A DNA stretch of 64,000 nucleotides from Erinaceus europaeus (lineage: Eukaryota > Chordata > Mammalia > Eulipotyphla > Erinaceidae), in contig NC_080164.1 of assembly GCF_950295315.1 (NCBI RefSeq), positions 63,585,615-63,649,614 of the forward strand. Reading direction: 5' to 3'. Both the position numbers and the translations under genes were made by a program. The notes beneath the pieces are model-generated. The model did no database searches and was not told the DNA's origin. It worked only from the letters and a program-made list of their open reading frames with translations. Below, piece after piece: positions 43,401-56,200 of the stretch (position 1 is the first letter of the stretch; the number at the start of each line of letters is the position of its first letter).

Positions 43401-46400
43401 GAGACAAGATAGCATTTAGACTTCCTGGTACTGAGGCTTGAGCCTGGATTCTACATGTGGCAGTGCAAGCACCCTACCCAATGAACTCCCTCTTTGACTC
43501 ATCTGAATTAAAATACTAATAATAATGATGACGACGACAACAACAACAACAAAACCAAAACCCTAGCTCGGAATCATTGAAATGCTTGATTGGTGACCCT
43601 CATCAGCAATGTCGACTTGTGCATTCTCAGAGCCACATTTTTTTTTTTTAATTTCTTTATAGGGAAATTAAAGTTTTACATTCGACAGTAAATACAATAG
43701 TTTGTACATGCATAACATTTCCCAGTTTCCCACATAACAATATGGAGCCACATTTTCACAGTAATACAATCAAACCTCAGAAGTTCAGAGAACTTCCAAG
43801 AGGATTTGAAAACCTTCAGGCTCAAATCTGTTCCTTTTAGTGAGGTTGGAGAGCAAGGTTTCTCTAAGTGCTTCATCCACACTGTTCAGTGGGAGGTTTA
43901 ACATGCACATTCAGTCTCCTCACCTGTTTCTATCAGATGGAATGTTTTTGGGCCGAGACCTGGGACTCTGCATCTTTCACAGCCTTCTTCTGTGGTTCTT
44001 GTGCCTGGTCTGGTTGTGTAGTCCCTGCTAGGACAGCTGTAGGAGAACTGATACTGTCGACTGAACAACTACTGGAAAATAGTTGTGTGTATGTGTGTGT
44101 GCGCGGGGAGGGGGGTAGGTGTGGACTCAGTACCAGTACTGTCCCCAGCACTTTGTGGTTTTGATATCATGGCTGAAATTTCACATTCCTAAAAGACAAA
44201 TGAGAGATTGTTTACCCAGAGGCAGTAAGAAAGGATGAGATAGTGGGGCTTTCTCCAAATTGGTGGGAGTGAAATGAGTTGGTTAAAGGGGTTCTTCTGC
44301 AGCTGTGTGGCTCCAGAATGGGTGCTGCCCTTTCACCCCTGAGGCGCATTGAAGTAGCTACCAGGAGAAAGCGAGTGGGGTGGGGAAAGCGGGCCAGGGG
44401 AAGAAGCTGAGCAAAGCAGAATCCTTTTTCATTTCTCAGGGAGCTTTGGAGCTTGCGTCACTCTCTCAGCATGGCTCTAATTGGAAGCAAGGGGTGGTGG
44501 TGGGGTCAGCCTTTTGTACCGTGGTCACCGGTGGATCTGCAGAGAGCTATGCAACGATGGCTGTTAGCAACCAATGCCCATAGCCAAGATGTGGCATCAG
44601 CCTCTGGTGCATCAGATAGGACCATAGTCAGGCCCTTCACCCTTGCCTGCACCGCTGCCCCCACCTCCATCCCACATCCTCTTTGTTTTTTTAATTTTTC
44701 TTTTTAAAAATTTTATTAGTGATTTAATCTTGATTTACAAAACTACATGTCAACAGAGGTATAATTCCATATACTATTCTCATCATCAGAGTTCTGAATC
44801 CCCAATCCCGCCATAGGAAGCCTTTACAGTTCTCCTAAGGTTGCAGACATGGGTTAACCATCATCTCTACAACTGTCTGTCTAGATTGTACATAATTGTC
44901 CCCTTTTTCTTCTAGGTCCATTCTTCTCTTCCCCTCCAAGCCACTCATGACCCTATAACTACATCCAAATGTCCCTCCTTTTTTCCTGCTCTCTCTCTGT
45001 GGGTCTTGGTGGAGCTGGAATTCAGAACTCTCTTTTTTTTTTTTTTTATATTTATTCCCTTTTGTTGCCTTTGTTGTTTTATTGTTGTAGTTGTTATTGA
45101 TGTTGTTGTTGGATAGGACAGAGAGAATGGAGAGAGGAGGGTAAGACAGAGGGGGAGAGAAAGACACCTGCAGACCTGCTTCACCACTTGTGAAGCGACT
45201 CCCCTGCGGGTGGGGAGCTGGGGGCTCGAACCAGGATTGTTAAGCCGGTTCTTGCGCTTTGCACCACCTGTGTTTAACCCACTGCACTACCGCCCAACTC
45301 CCTTCAGAGCATTCTTATCCTCTTCCTCCTATCACTTCTCCCTCACTGGGAATATAGATCAAAATTGTTTTTGGAGTACAGAAGGTAGGAGTTCTGGCTT
45401 CTGTAATTGCTTCTCCAAAGCACATGGGCATTGGTAGGTCGATCCGTACCCCCAGCCCCCACATCCTCTGTGTACTTGGTGTGCCCCAAACTAGCAAGGC
45501 CTTTCACATTGCTTATCCCCCCCCCCCCTTCTACCCACAGCATGCATTTCCCTCTCCACCCAGCTGCTTCTCTACTACTTTTGATCAACAGATGCTGCTG
45601 AGCTGTGTGGGGCATCAGGACTGTCTTCTCTCTGTGGACAGGCTTTCTGCCTTATCTTCCCTTCTCTAGCAGGTAGAATACTTCCTCTGAAATACTAAGC
45701 CCCAAACATGATTTGAGTAGCTACTTTCTCAGCTTTCCTGTGAATGACATGTAACTCACACTGGCTTGGGTTCACAGGAGAGAACTTGTTCCCTACTGAG
45801 GGGTGACTTGTGGCTTCTTTCTCTGGGACCTGCTGAGCAAGGCTGGCTGGTAGGGTGGACATCCTGTTGAGCCCTAGGCCAGATTTCAGTCAGCCTCCTG
45901 AACATGCTTACTTATTTTTCATGGCAAATCTATCATGTTATCACCAACCTACAAAAATGGATGTTCACTTTCACTTCTTTGTGTAACTCGGACCCAGATT
46001 TCTTTGTGTACTTCTTCTCTTCAGGAATCTTCCATCATTTCTCTCCATGTATCTGTGGTCCAGGACCTTAGGCTCCCCTTCCACCTGGGCTGCCATGACA
46101 GCAGCATCCAGTGTCCTGCCTGACGTGCAGCCCATCTTCCTTCACTCGCACTGAGAAGTCCTCATCCCTGAAACTACCTTCTAGAGGCCGTACTCTTCCT
46201 GCTGACATTCTATCATCAAAGCTGTACTTGTTAGCCTCCCCAGACAGTCCCTCACAGTCATCTTGGTTGACTTGTTTGCTTCTATTTTAGATAGAGAAAA
46301 AGACAGAGGGCGAGGGGATCATAGCACTGCCTGATCACCAACCATAGAGCTTCCCCTGGTATCATGATGTCATGTTGGGGTTTGAATCCAGGGCCTTGTG

Positions 46401-48037
46401 TATGGTAAGACACATGTTCTATTGGCTTTGCTATCTCCTGCCCTGCTCCCAGTCCCTGCTGCTATCTTGGTTTGTTTATTACACTCTCAGCTTCAGATTG
46501 TTGTTTATAATAATCTGCACCTTAGTATGGCTCCATTTATTAAAACAGCAACACAGATCATATGCATACATGCATACCCACCTGTTTTCCAAGACTTGCT
46601 CTTCCTGAGTGCTCCAGGCAAAGGGGCATGGTTATGGAGGGAGTGGACAGATGTGGGTTGGAATTCTCAACTCCTTACTTAGCAACATCTGACTTCCGGC
46701 AGGTTAAATGCAGATCCAGTGAAGTGTGCCGGGCCAGCGTGAGGCTATTTCTTCCCAGGCACGTGCTCTCTGGGTTGGAGAGAACTCAACCAGAGCCAGC
46801 CTGGGCTGCTGCTTACTCAGCGACGTGGGAGAGAGATCGGGAACTCGTGGAAGAGCGGGAACACAATGTGTCTTTATTGATCAGAGACCACGCTTTTATG
46901 TATTTTGAACTGGAAGTGGCAAGTTGGAAAAGGAAATGGCTAGGAAAGGGGGTGGAGAAAAGGGAAGAGCGGGAAGGTAGAAAGCTTCTGTAGCAACGGT
47001 TAAGATTTTAACCGATGGGATTAATTAATACCCTGCAGGCAGGGAGGTTCTCAGGCAAAACAATGATTATGTAAATAGGCCATAGTGTCAGCAATGGAGC
47101 ATGGAGCAGGGGATCTGCCCAGCAAAGTGGATGCTTTTAGGGCTTGATGCTATCATGTGTAAGCTTATTCTTCCCAATAAATATTAATGCCCTACACACT
47201 CTTTCACCATTAATTGTCTGTACAGTTTATTTAGCAATTCATTATGTACAGCTTTGTGGCATCTCTTCTACTCTTGTGTTCAGCGCTTACCTCTTAATTT
47301 TGGAAAATGCAATTTCCAGCTCTACACATAAAGTGAAACCGAGAGCCCTGGCCTTGCCCACATGCCAGGACCTTAATAAGAATTATTTCTTCTTTAGGCA
47401 TAGAGACATTTAAGAGATTCAGAGGCATCCCAGGTACTTTATACAGACAGAGTGAAGAAAAGAGTCAACCAGAGGCTCAGCCATGGCAGTGGAGGAGGAG
47501 TGTGGGGACCATAAGGGAAGATGTGGGGGAGACAGTAGGAGAATGGGGGTGAAGGAAAGAGTGAGAATATAGAAAGCTGACCTAGGGTGAGTGGTGAGTT
47601 CATGAGAGACTTTAAGAGTATGCTACTTCTGCAGAGATTCCTGGGAAGAAAAATGGGACAAGCTGGACTGGATGTCTGTGATAGATCTCGAGCCAAAGTT
47701 AATGACTAGAAGTGAGGGTCACAGAAAGAAGGTGGGTTTGCTGAGCTGCCTACACCAAACAGGGCACCTGTGGCTTCCCTCTGCATACTAATTCTAGAAA
47801 TGACCAACACCTACAGCGCTTATTGCAGCTCCTGTTCTCTAGATTAATCCTGTGATGTAGGTGAGGTTGTTACTCCCACTTCACAGTTGAGGAAATGAAC
47901 TATGGAGAGGGATAGTGATTCACTCAAAGCTTCACAGCTAGTACATGGAGGAGCAAAAGTCCAGGTGCTAGGTGTTCTCATACTACCTTAAAAAACATAT
48001 ATATTGGTTCATTTTAATGTAAGGGATATAAGAGAAA

Positions 48038-48073
<36 letters not shown>

Positions 48074-49701
48074 GATCAGAGCACTGCTCAGCTCTAGTTT
48101 ATGGTGGTGTCAGGGATTGAACCTGGGACCTCAGAGGCTCAGGCATGATAGTCTATTGCATAACCACTATGTTTTTAACCCATACTACCTTTTTCTGGGG
48201 GTAGGGGCACAGAGCCTCCTGTCACCTCCTGAACCTCTCCTTTTCTTACTGGATTTCACTTTCTTGAAAAGTATCAGGAGAGAGTTATTAGCTATACCAT
48301 TCATTGCCCAAGAAGAAAGCAGAAACCATGAAGACACTTTAGGCAGAGAGAGCTTCCATGTAGGGGTGGTTCCAAGATCTGAAGGGACCAGAGGCATCAA
48401 AGGAAGAAGCAGTGCTAGCCGGAGAGCAGAAAGCTGCTGTCTCCTGGGGCTGAAGCCAGCTGGCAAGAGACAGTCTGGGAAGTGGAGTTTACAGGCCATA
48501 TAGTCTGACTGGAAGAGAAGATGAGACTTAAAAGAAAAATTAAATAATTCTAAATTTATTTTTAAATGATGTATTTTTACATTTTGTTTGGGTTAACTGT
48601 TGATCACATGCAATTGCTGGAAATAATACAGCAAGATGTTATGCAATCTTTACCCAGTTCCCCCCCCCAATGGTAGCATCTTGCAAAATCATTTACAGTG
48701 TCATAATGGGATTCTGACATGTACACAGTCAACATATAGGACATCCCCATCACCACGTGACTCCCCTATGCTGCCCTTCCATAGTCATAGCCCCCACCCC
48801 CTCCATAACCAGCAGCTATGAGTTTGTTCTCCACTTCTAGTATTTCATCATTCTAAGATATTATGGAAATGGAATGGCTTGCATTCTTTCAAGTTGTTGT
48901 TTGTAAAATAGTTCATTCCTCTTTATTGTTGCATAGTATTCCACAGTATAGATATGCCACATAGTCTTTTTTAAAAACACAATCTCCACCCCCCCTTATT
49001 CTCATATTGTTTTCTCTTCTCATTATAGTGATTCCAAATAAGTGTAACTGTGTGAAACCAAGAAGCGATTGTTTAAAATCCATCCTGCAATGGTACACCC
49101 AAGCTCAAAACAAGATGAGAAGACCCTACTTGTTGTTAAAAGACATACTTAAGTAAGTATGAACCATTGGGTCAGAAGATCCCCTTGATCTGGGTCAGCT
49201 GTATAGAATTATGGGGAAAACATTCAGTGAGAGTCCTAAAGATGATCTTCATATTTGGCCAAAGGCTAGTTTGAGACACAACCAAGTAGAGAGTCAGTCC
49301 ACAGATGCCATGAGTTTATACATCTCCCTGAGCCTAGTGGTAATACGGTGTCTAGCCCGGGAGCCGTCCAGGCTCTAAGAGTAGCTCTTATAGGACACAA
49401 CTCTTTTCTACTATTATGTAACATAAGAAGACTTTTCTCCTTAACTATTTTAAATCAATCTAAAATATGACTGGTTTAACCCCCCTAAAAATATTAGAGA
49501 GAGTTTTCTCTACCTTCTGAGGCATCTCCCCAGGCCTTTAGTTTTGCTTAAGATCTTGTTTGATTATTGTCACCAGAGAACTTCTCAGGTCTGGTTTATG
49601 GTGGTGCTGGGGGTTGAACTCAGAACCTCGCACCTCAGGCATGAAAGCCTTTTTGTATAACCATTGTACTATCTCCCCACCCTGGCTCCCTGGACTAACG
49701 G

Positions 49702-49749
<48 letters not shown>

Positions 49750-52700
49750 CTCCCTGGACTAACAGGTACACACACACACACACACACACACACGGAGGGA
49801 GGGAGGGAGGAAGGGAAAGGGAAGAGAGAGAATATGAATTCAGCATGTTCACTGCTGAAGACCAAATGCAGAGCATCAAGCTTGCAAGTCTTGTGCTGTA
49901 CTACTAAGCCACCTCCCCAGCAACATAAGTAGTCGAATTATGAAAACTGTTTTATTTGGCAGCAATGGACCCATATTGAAACTTTTCCTTTTTAATGTCC
50001 AGTGATAAAAAGCCAACCCTGAAAGTACTCTTTCATCTCCCTTTGCATTTAGAAGATGTAGCAAGAGAAATGAAAGTGAATGTAATAAACTCCTGTACCA
50101 CTTTCCATTTCCTGAGTCATCAGCTTCGTCCCTGGCACTCGGGTGGGTACTAGCTGCTGGAGATGTAGCAGCAAGGGAGATAGATCTGCCCCCTCCTGTA
50201 TACAGTGTGTGAGGGGAAGACTCACAACCAGAAAGTCTGTAGTCCAGGCTGATCAGTGGTATATACATACTGGGGGTGCTTTGAACATCTTTTACATCCC
50301 TTTTAAAAAAAAAGCAGCAAAGGCAGTCAAAGTAAGGGTGCTGTTACATGCATTGGATCATACTTTTTCTGAGGGATGGAGAGAGGAATTGCTACTATTG
50401 AATCCACAAGACTCAAAATCAGAAGTTACTGAAGCTACTCAGTAAATCATTTTTGTATCCCATCTCCCCACATGGAAAGATAGCCAATATTATATTATCA
50501 TATGGTCTATGTGTCTGTTTTCTCCTCCACTTTTTTTTTCATAAGCAGTATTTACTTCTACCTTCTGTTATAATTTTGATATGCCTAGTATCAATTATGA
50601 ACTTCTTGAAGAGCTAATAGTACTTAGTAGTAGGAAAAACTCAAGTTTCTGTGAAAATCTACTACTTGAAGTTTTTAAGCCATTATGACTGCATTATGAC
50701 TCAGATTGCATAATGGTAAGTTTGTAGAAAAAATGGTTTTATTTTTCTACATTTGCTTGTGGCAGAGACAGTCATAAGTGACTAAATCTGTTGGTAAAAT
50801 AAGAAGCAGTGCCTTCATTTCACCTCTGAGGTCATAACTTTATTTTTATACCACATGACAACCTCAATTTGGATTTTCACTTACATCACTACTTGAATAT
50901 GACATGACTACATCCTTACACATAATTGCTTTTTCCCCCAGATGTACATTACTTGTGTTGGGTGTGTGGATCCTTTATATTCTCAAGTTAAATTATACTG
51001 CTGAAGAATGTAATATGAAAAATAAGCATGATGTGGACCCTGACTACGTACAGGTCAGCTGTATTTCATTGGTGTATTTTTTAAAAATTGATTTAATTAT
51101 GAATGACAAATTTGTTGGATAAGAGGGGTACAATTCCATACAATTCCCACTGCTAGAGTTCTGCATCCCATCCCCTCCATTGGAAGCTTTCCTGTTCTTT
51201 ATCCCTCTGGGAGTATGGACCCAGGATATCATTGTGGGGTGCAGAAGGTGGAAAGTATGGCTTCCGTAATTGCTTCTCCACTGGACACGGGTGTTGGCAG
51301 GTGGACCCATACCCCCAGAATGTTTCTATCTTTCCCTAGTGGAGTTGGGCTCAGGAGAGAAGAGGTTCCAGGGCACATTGGTGAGGTTGTCTCCCCAACA
51401 CAGTCAGGATGGAATCGTAGTAGCATTTGCAACTTGGTGTCTGAAATGCAGTAAGATATAAAACAGGACAAAATGACTAATAGACAGGAACCAAAAAGTA
51501 GGAATAGAGCAGATGGGAATAGGGATGTTAGGATGGATATAAGCTAGGAAGTCTGTTTTAGGTATGTTCCTTAATGTCATGGGGTGAGTTTAACGCACGT
51601 CCTCTAGCACACCTGCTATAAGGCTAATATGTCATCGTGCTGCCAGAATGAGATGAAACCGTAATATTTTTTATTTTTGGGTGTAATGACTTTGCATATC
51701 AAGACCTTTTCCTTCACTTTACTTTTTTCTTTGTAAATAATTAATTCAGTAAATGGTAATTTTACCAGTTATTCAAGTGTTTTAAGTACTGTAATAATGC
51801 TCAACTCTGGATGAGAGAAAGATGATTTTAAATAAGATTTGGTAACAAAAATTGACTTGTATAGATACTTAACATGCATTATTTCACTTAATTTATCATG
51901 AATGGAGACACTCCAGTGTTCTCCCCCTCTTACAGACAGTGGCCTAAAAGATTAAGCTATTTTCCCAAATTGACATCTAGGATAGTTATTTACTTTAGTT
52001 TAGTTTAGTTTAGTTTAGTGTGTACTATGTAATTTCTAGAAGTACTTCTTTGACTTAAACTCACTGAAACCTTGTAACAGTCCTGGTATTATTATGACCC
52101 CCATTTCATAGCTGAAGGAATGGAGAAGGAAAATTAAGATTAGCATAGGGAGACAGGGGAAGCAGTATACATGGTTCTGCAAAAGACTTTAATGCTTGAG
52201 GCTCTGAGGTCCCAGGGTCAATCCCCATCACCACTATGTGCCAGAGGTGAACAGTGCTCTGGTTGGTTGGTCGATCTCTTTTCTCTTCTCTTCTCTCTTT
52301 CTCTGTCTCTCTCTCTCTCTCATTCTCTTTGCTCTTGGGAAAGGCCTAAAATGATGACACTTGATCTGATTTACTGATATGTGTGAATTCTTCTCTTTCT
52401 TTGCTGTATTATCTTTCATAATCTACATGTTTTCTTTCTCCTATCTGCTTAGTTAATCACATCATTGACCATCTGCAAAGTTAAGTGCTCTAGAGTCAAA
52501 GTTAACTGAGAAATGTGAGCTCTCTCATGCAAGGAAGAAACTCAGCATTTCACCAGTGCCAATTTGAGAAGTTGCGGTTTAGTAACATCTTGGGTGCAGT
52601 GACTTAGTGGTGTTGGTACCTGGACAGGGGCATCTGCACCAGTATGTGTCACAATTGCCTGTCACTCATTTCCTTCATCTATACTAGTTGACCAGGAATA

Positions 52701-53214
52701 GTCTGTTATTATTACAGTGTTCAAACAAGAATACCAATCATTGTGGCCAGTGCTCTTTAAGGCTCCTGCAAGGAAGCTTGATAACTTCAGAGAAGAGACT
52801 CAAAACCATGTCCTTGAGGAACTGTTGGAAGGGTGGGAATATGTGTAGCCCAAAGGGCTGAAGATCTGTTGCAGGGCACCTAAAAGGTACTGAGGACAAA
52901 TAAGAGGCCTAGTCCTAAGAAGGGCTAGTCCAATCTAAGTGGCCTTAGTAGCAGAGTTGTGTATCAAACAACAGCCAAAGCTAAAAGGAGGGGGTTTGCT
53001 GGCCTAAGACACCCCATGATAGAGCTAATGGACCACCTTTGTGATAAGTCTCTCATTCTTTTTTCCTTCCTTCCTATCTTCCTTGCTTGCTTCTTTCTTT
53101 TATGCAGTGCCAGGGAATGAATGCTGGACCTCATGTATGTGTGATACCACTGAGCTATCTCCTGACCAAAGTTTCATTCTCTGTTTTGAGAAAATAAGAC
53201 AGACAGACAGACAC

Positions 53215-53251
<37 letters not shown>

Positions 53252-56200
53252 CTGCTCCTGCTAGCATCCATGGCATTCTTTCCTGCCTAGTCACCTTTCA
53301 TGTGGTTCTAGGGATTCTACCCAGGACATAACACATGGGAAGTCATGTACTCTAACCACTGATAACCTTTCTAGGCCCTTTGGAAGTCATTTTATTATTA
53401 TTTTTTAAAAATAAAGCCAGTTACTTCAATGAAATATCTATCTATTTATATCTATCTGCCTATCTATCTATTACCAGATCACTGCTCAATTCTGTTTTAT
53501 GGTGATGATGGGGATTTGGAAATCTTTCAGCAAAGATAAGATAACTGCTTGGGGAGTCCTGTAGACTAAAGTCAGGCATCAGATTCTGCTTGGAAAATAG
53601 GCTGATTTTGTAAGCTGGGGCATTCACTGATTTGAATACAGGCACCACTGGCCCCAGACTCAGTGACTTTTAAACTAACCTTCAGATGCACAATGCCAGG
53701 GACCAAACTTGAGACTTCATGCTTCTGAGTCCAAAGTTTTAGCTACTGCAATACCCCCCAGCCTACATACACTGAGTTTAATATACTTTTTTGTTTGTTT
53801 GTATGTCCAGGTGTGTGTGTGTGTGTGTGTGTGTGTGATGAATAGTTGGTTACAAGGTTCTACACTGTACCCAGCACCAAAGTTCTGAGCCACCCGACAA
53901 TAACCACTATAGTTCTTACAAATTCATAGAGATGGTTTGCTGCTGCTGCTGCTGCTGCCTCTTCTTCTTCTTCTTCTTCTTCTTCTTCTTCTTCTTCTTC
54001 TTCTTCTTCTTCTTCTTCTTCTTCTTCTTCTTCTTCTTCTTCTTCTCCTCCTCCTCCTCCTCCTCCTCCTCCTCCTCCTCCTTCTTCTCCTCCTTCTCCT
54101 CCTCCTCCTCCTTCTTTTGCAAGTCCATATGTTTCATTTCTCTAGATTTCAGAGATGAGTGAAATCAATCAGAAGTTGTCTCTCATTTCTTTTCTTATTT
54201 TGCTAAATAAAAATTTGTCTTAAAGGACACAACCTCATCTTTTTTGGATTGCAGAGTAAGACATCATGGAGTATATACTCTACAACTTCCTTTTTTTTTC
54301 TCTCATTATTTCATTTGTGATTAATAGTAAACTACAAGATTGTGAGATTACAGTTTATAGTTCCATACTATACCCACCATCCTGTATCTGTATCCCCACC
54401 CTCCCATCTCTCCAAGATAATCACCATAGTTCTCACAAATCTTATATATATATGGTCTTGAAGGACACAATATCATCTTTTTGGCTGCATAGTAGTATTC
54501 CATGGAGAATATTTATATATCACATAACTTATTTATCCTGGTAGAAAAATCTCCCTTACCTCCACTCCTTGGGACCATAAAGTTTGAGTACTTTTATATT
54601 TGGTGATGGGGTCAATTTTATTATTGTTATTTACTAGTGTACTGCTCAGCTCTGGCTTTTATGGTGGTGCTAGGGATTGAACCTGGGACCTTGGGGAGGG
54701 CCGATAGTCCTGTGTACCTGGGACCTTGGAGCCTCAGGCGGGAAAGTCTTTTTGCATAAGCATTATGCTGTCTCCCCAGCCCAGTGGGGTCAGTTGTAAA
54801 ACCCAAGTTTACTGCTGGGCATGTCCAGTGGCACTTAGAACATTTATTGACTCTGTAGTAATTTATTGGCTCAGGGCCAGTCACAGTCAAGATAATTACT
54901 AAACCTTGACTCTAGAAAATTAAGTATGAGACCTGAAATAGAACTCTTTGCCAGAGTGGAAATGGGTTATTTCACTCTTTCCAAAAGAAACTTAGTTCTA
55001 CAGGCAGAATCTGGAAGCCTGGAAGAATCATATACTGATTTCTAGCTCGATCACTGCCCTCTCTTTCCAGTCATGAGTCAATCACTGAACTTCCTCTAGT
55101 CTTGAATTTTGGTGCTTCTTCAGTGTTCATTTCTGTCCTAGAAGATTTGTAAAACCAGATGTTTGAGATGTCTATAGTGAATTAATAGACCTTGTGTCCT
55201 CTAAAAATGCCTGTTCACAACCTTCAGGCCCAGAGTCTAGAGAGATATGCATAGTATCATGGCCTGCGATTAGTCCTGCCTCTCCTGGGGGGGTATAGGG
55301 CCCACTGTAGATAGCATGCCCCCAGCTCTTCAGACCAGGTCAGGAGCAGGCCCTTCTCTTCATGAGCTGCTCAGGGTCTTGCCCCACCCCATTGTTTGGC
55401 ATTCCTGTTGATTGCTCCAGAAGATGCCATCCCATAGTCAGACTCTCATTCTCAGCAGGGTTGGTTGCATGCTCCTCATGTAGGCAGGGCTGGTGGTTTT
55501 AAGAATTCAGGGAGTCATCAGACCAGGCTGGCAGGCCAGCTCAGCTCTCTTCCTGCTTATGCCACCTTGGGCCCACAAAGTGTAGGTACTGACAGCCATC
55601 GTGTGAGGTCTTACTCTTGACTGGGAGCTGAGCCAGTAAGTGTGTAGAGTGCCTGCGGCTTTGTCTCAGGTTCAGAGGATGTCAGTTCCTTTTTAGAAAC
55701 ACAACTAGATCCTCAAAGTGTAGACTGTATGTTCTTCCCAGACATCTCTTTGGAGCTTTTGTTTGTTTATTTGCCAGAGAGCTGCTCAGCCTGATCGTGC
55801 TGGGGATTAAACCTAGGACCTTTGATTCCCCAGGCATGAACGTCTTTTTGTATAACCATTACATTATCTCCTCAGCCCTGGAGATATTTTTTTTGATGGG
55901 GCAAGGGATTTTTTCTTTTACTATAAAATAGAAGTGTTTACATAAGACTTATTACAAAAAAAAAATCAGACAGTATCCTTTTCCTCAGACTCTGAGGAAA
56001 AACATAGTAGGAACAAAGACTTAAGCCTATATGCAGCAATAAAAATCCTCACAACTCTGTACTGACACATTCCAAAAACATGTTGACTATCTAAAAGTAA
56101 ATATCCCAGTAAATATAGAACTTCATACCTCGATGAGGGCAGCTTAGTGGGGGGAGTATCAGCCAGAGCCAAAGCTGCTGAATAGATAAGGACAAAGAAT

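Noticed and set aside
49538..49907. 113-115-codon open frames over the CA repeats
   Set aside because: They consist of SINE and dinucleotide repeat translation (Thr-His and Val-Cys runs).
53916..54162. Poly-Leu, poly-Phe/Ser and poly-Glu/Lys open frames
   Set aside because: They are translations of a triplet microsatellite.
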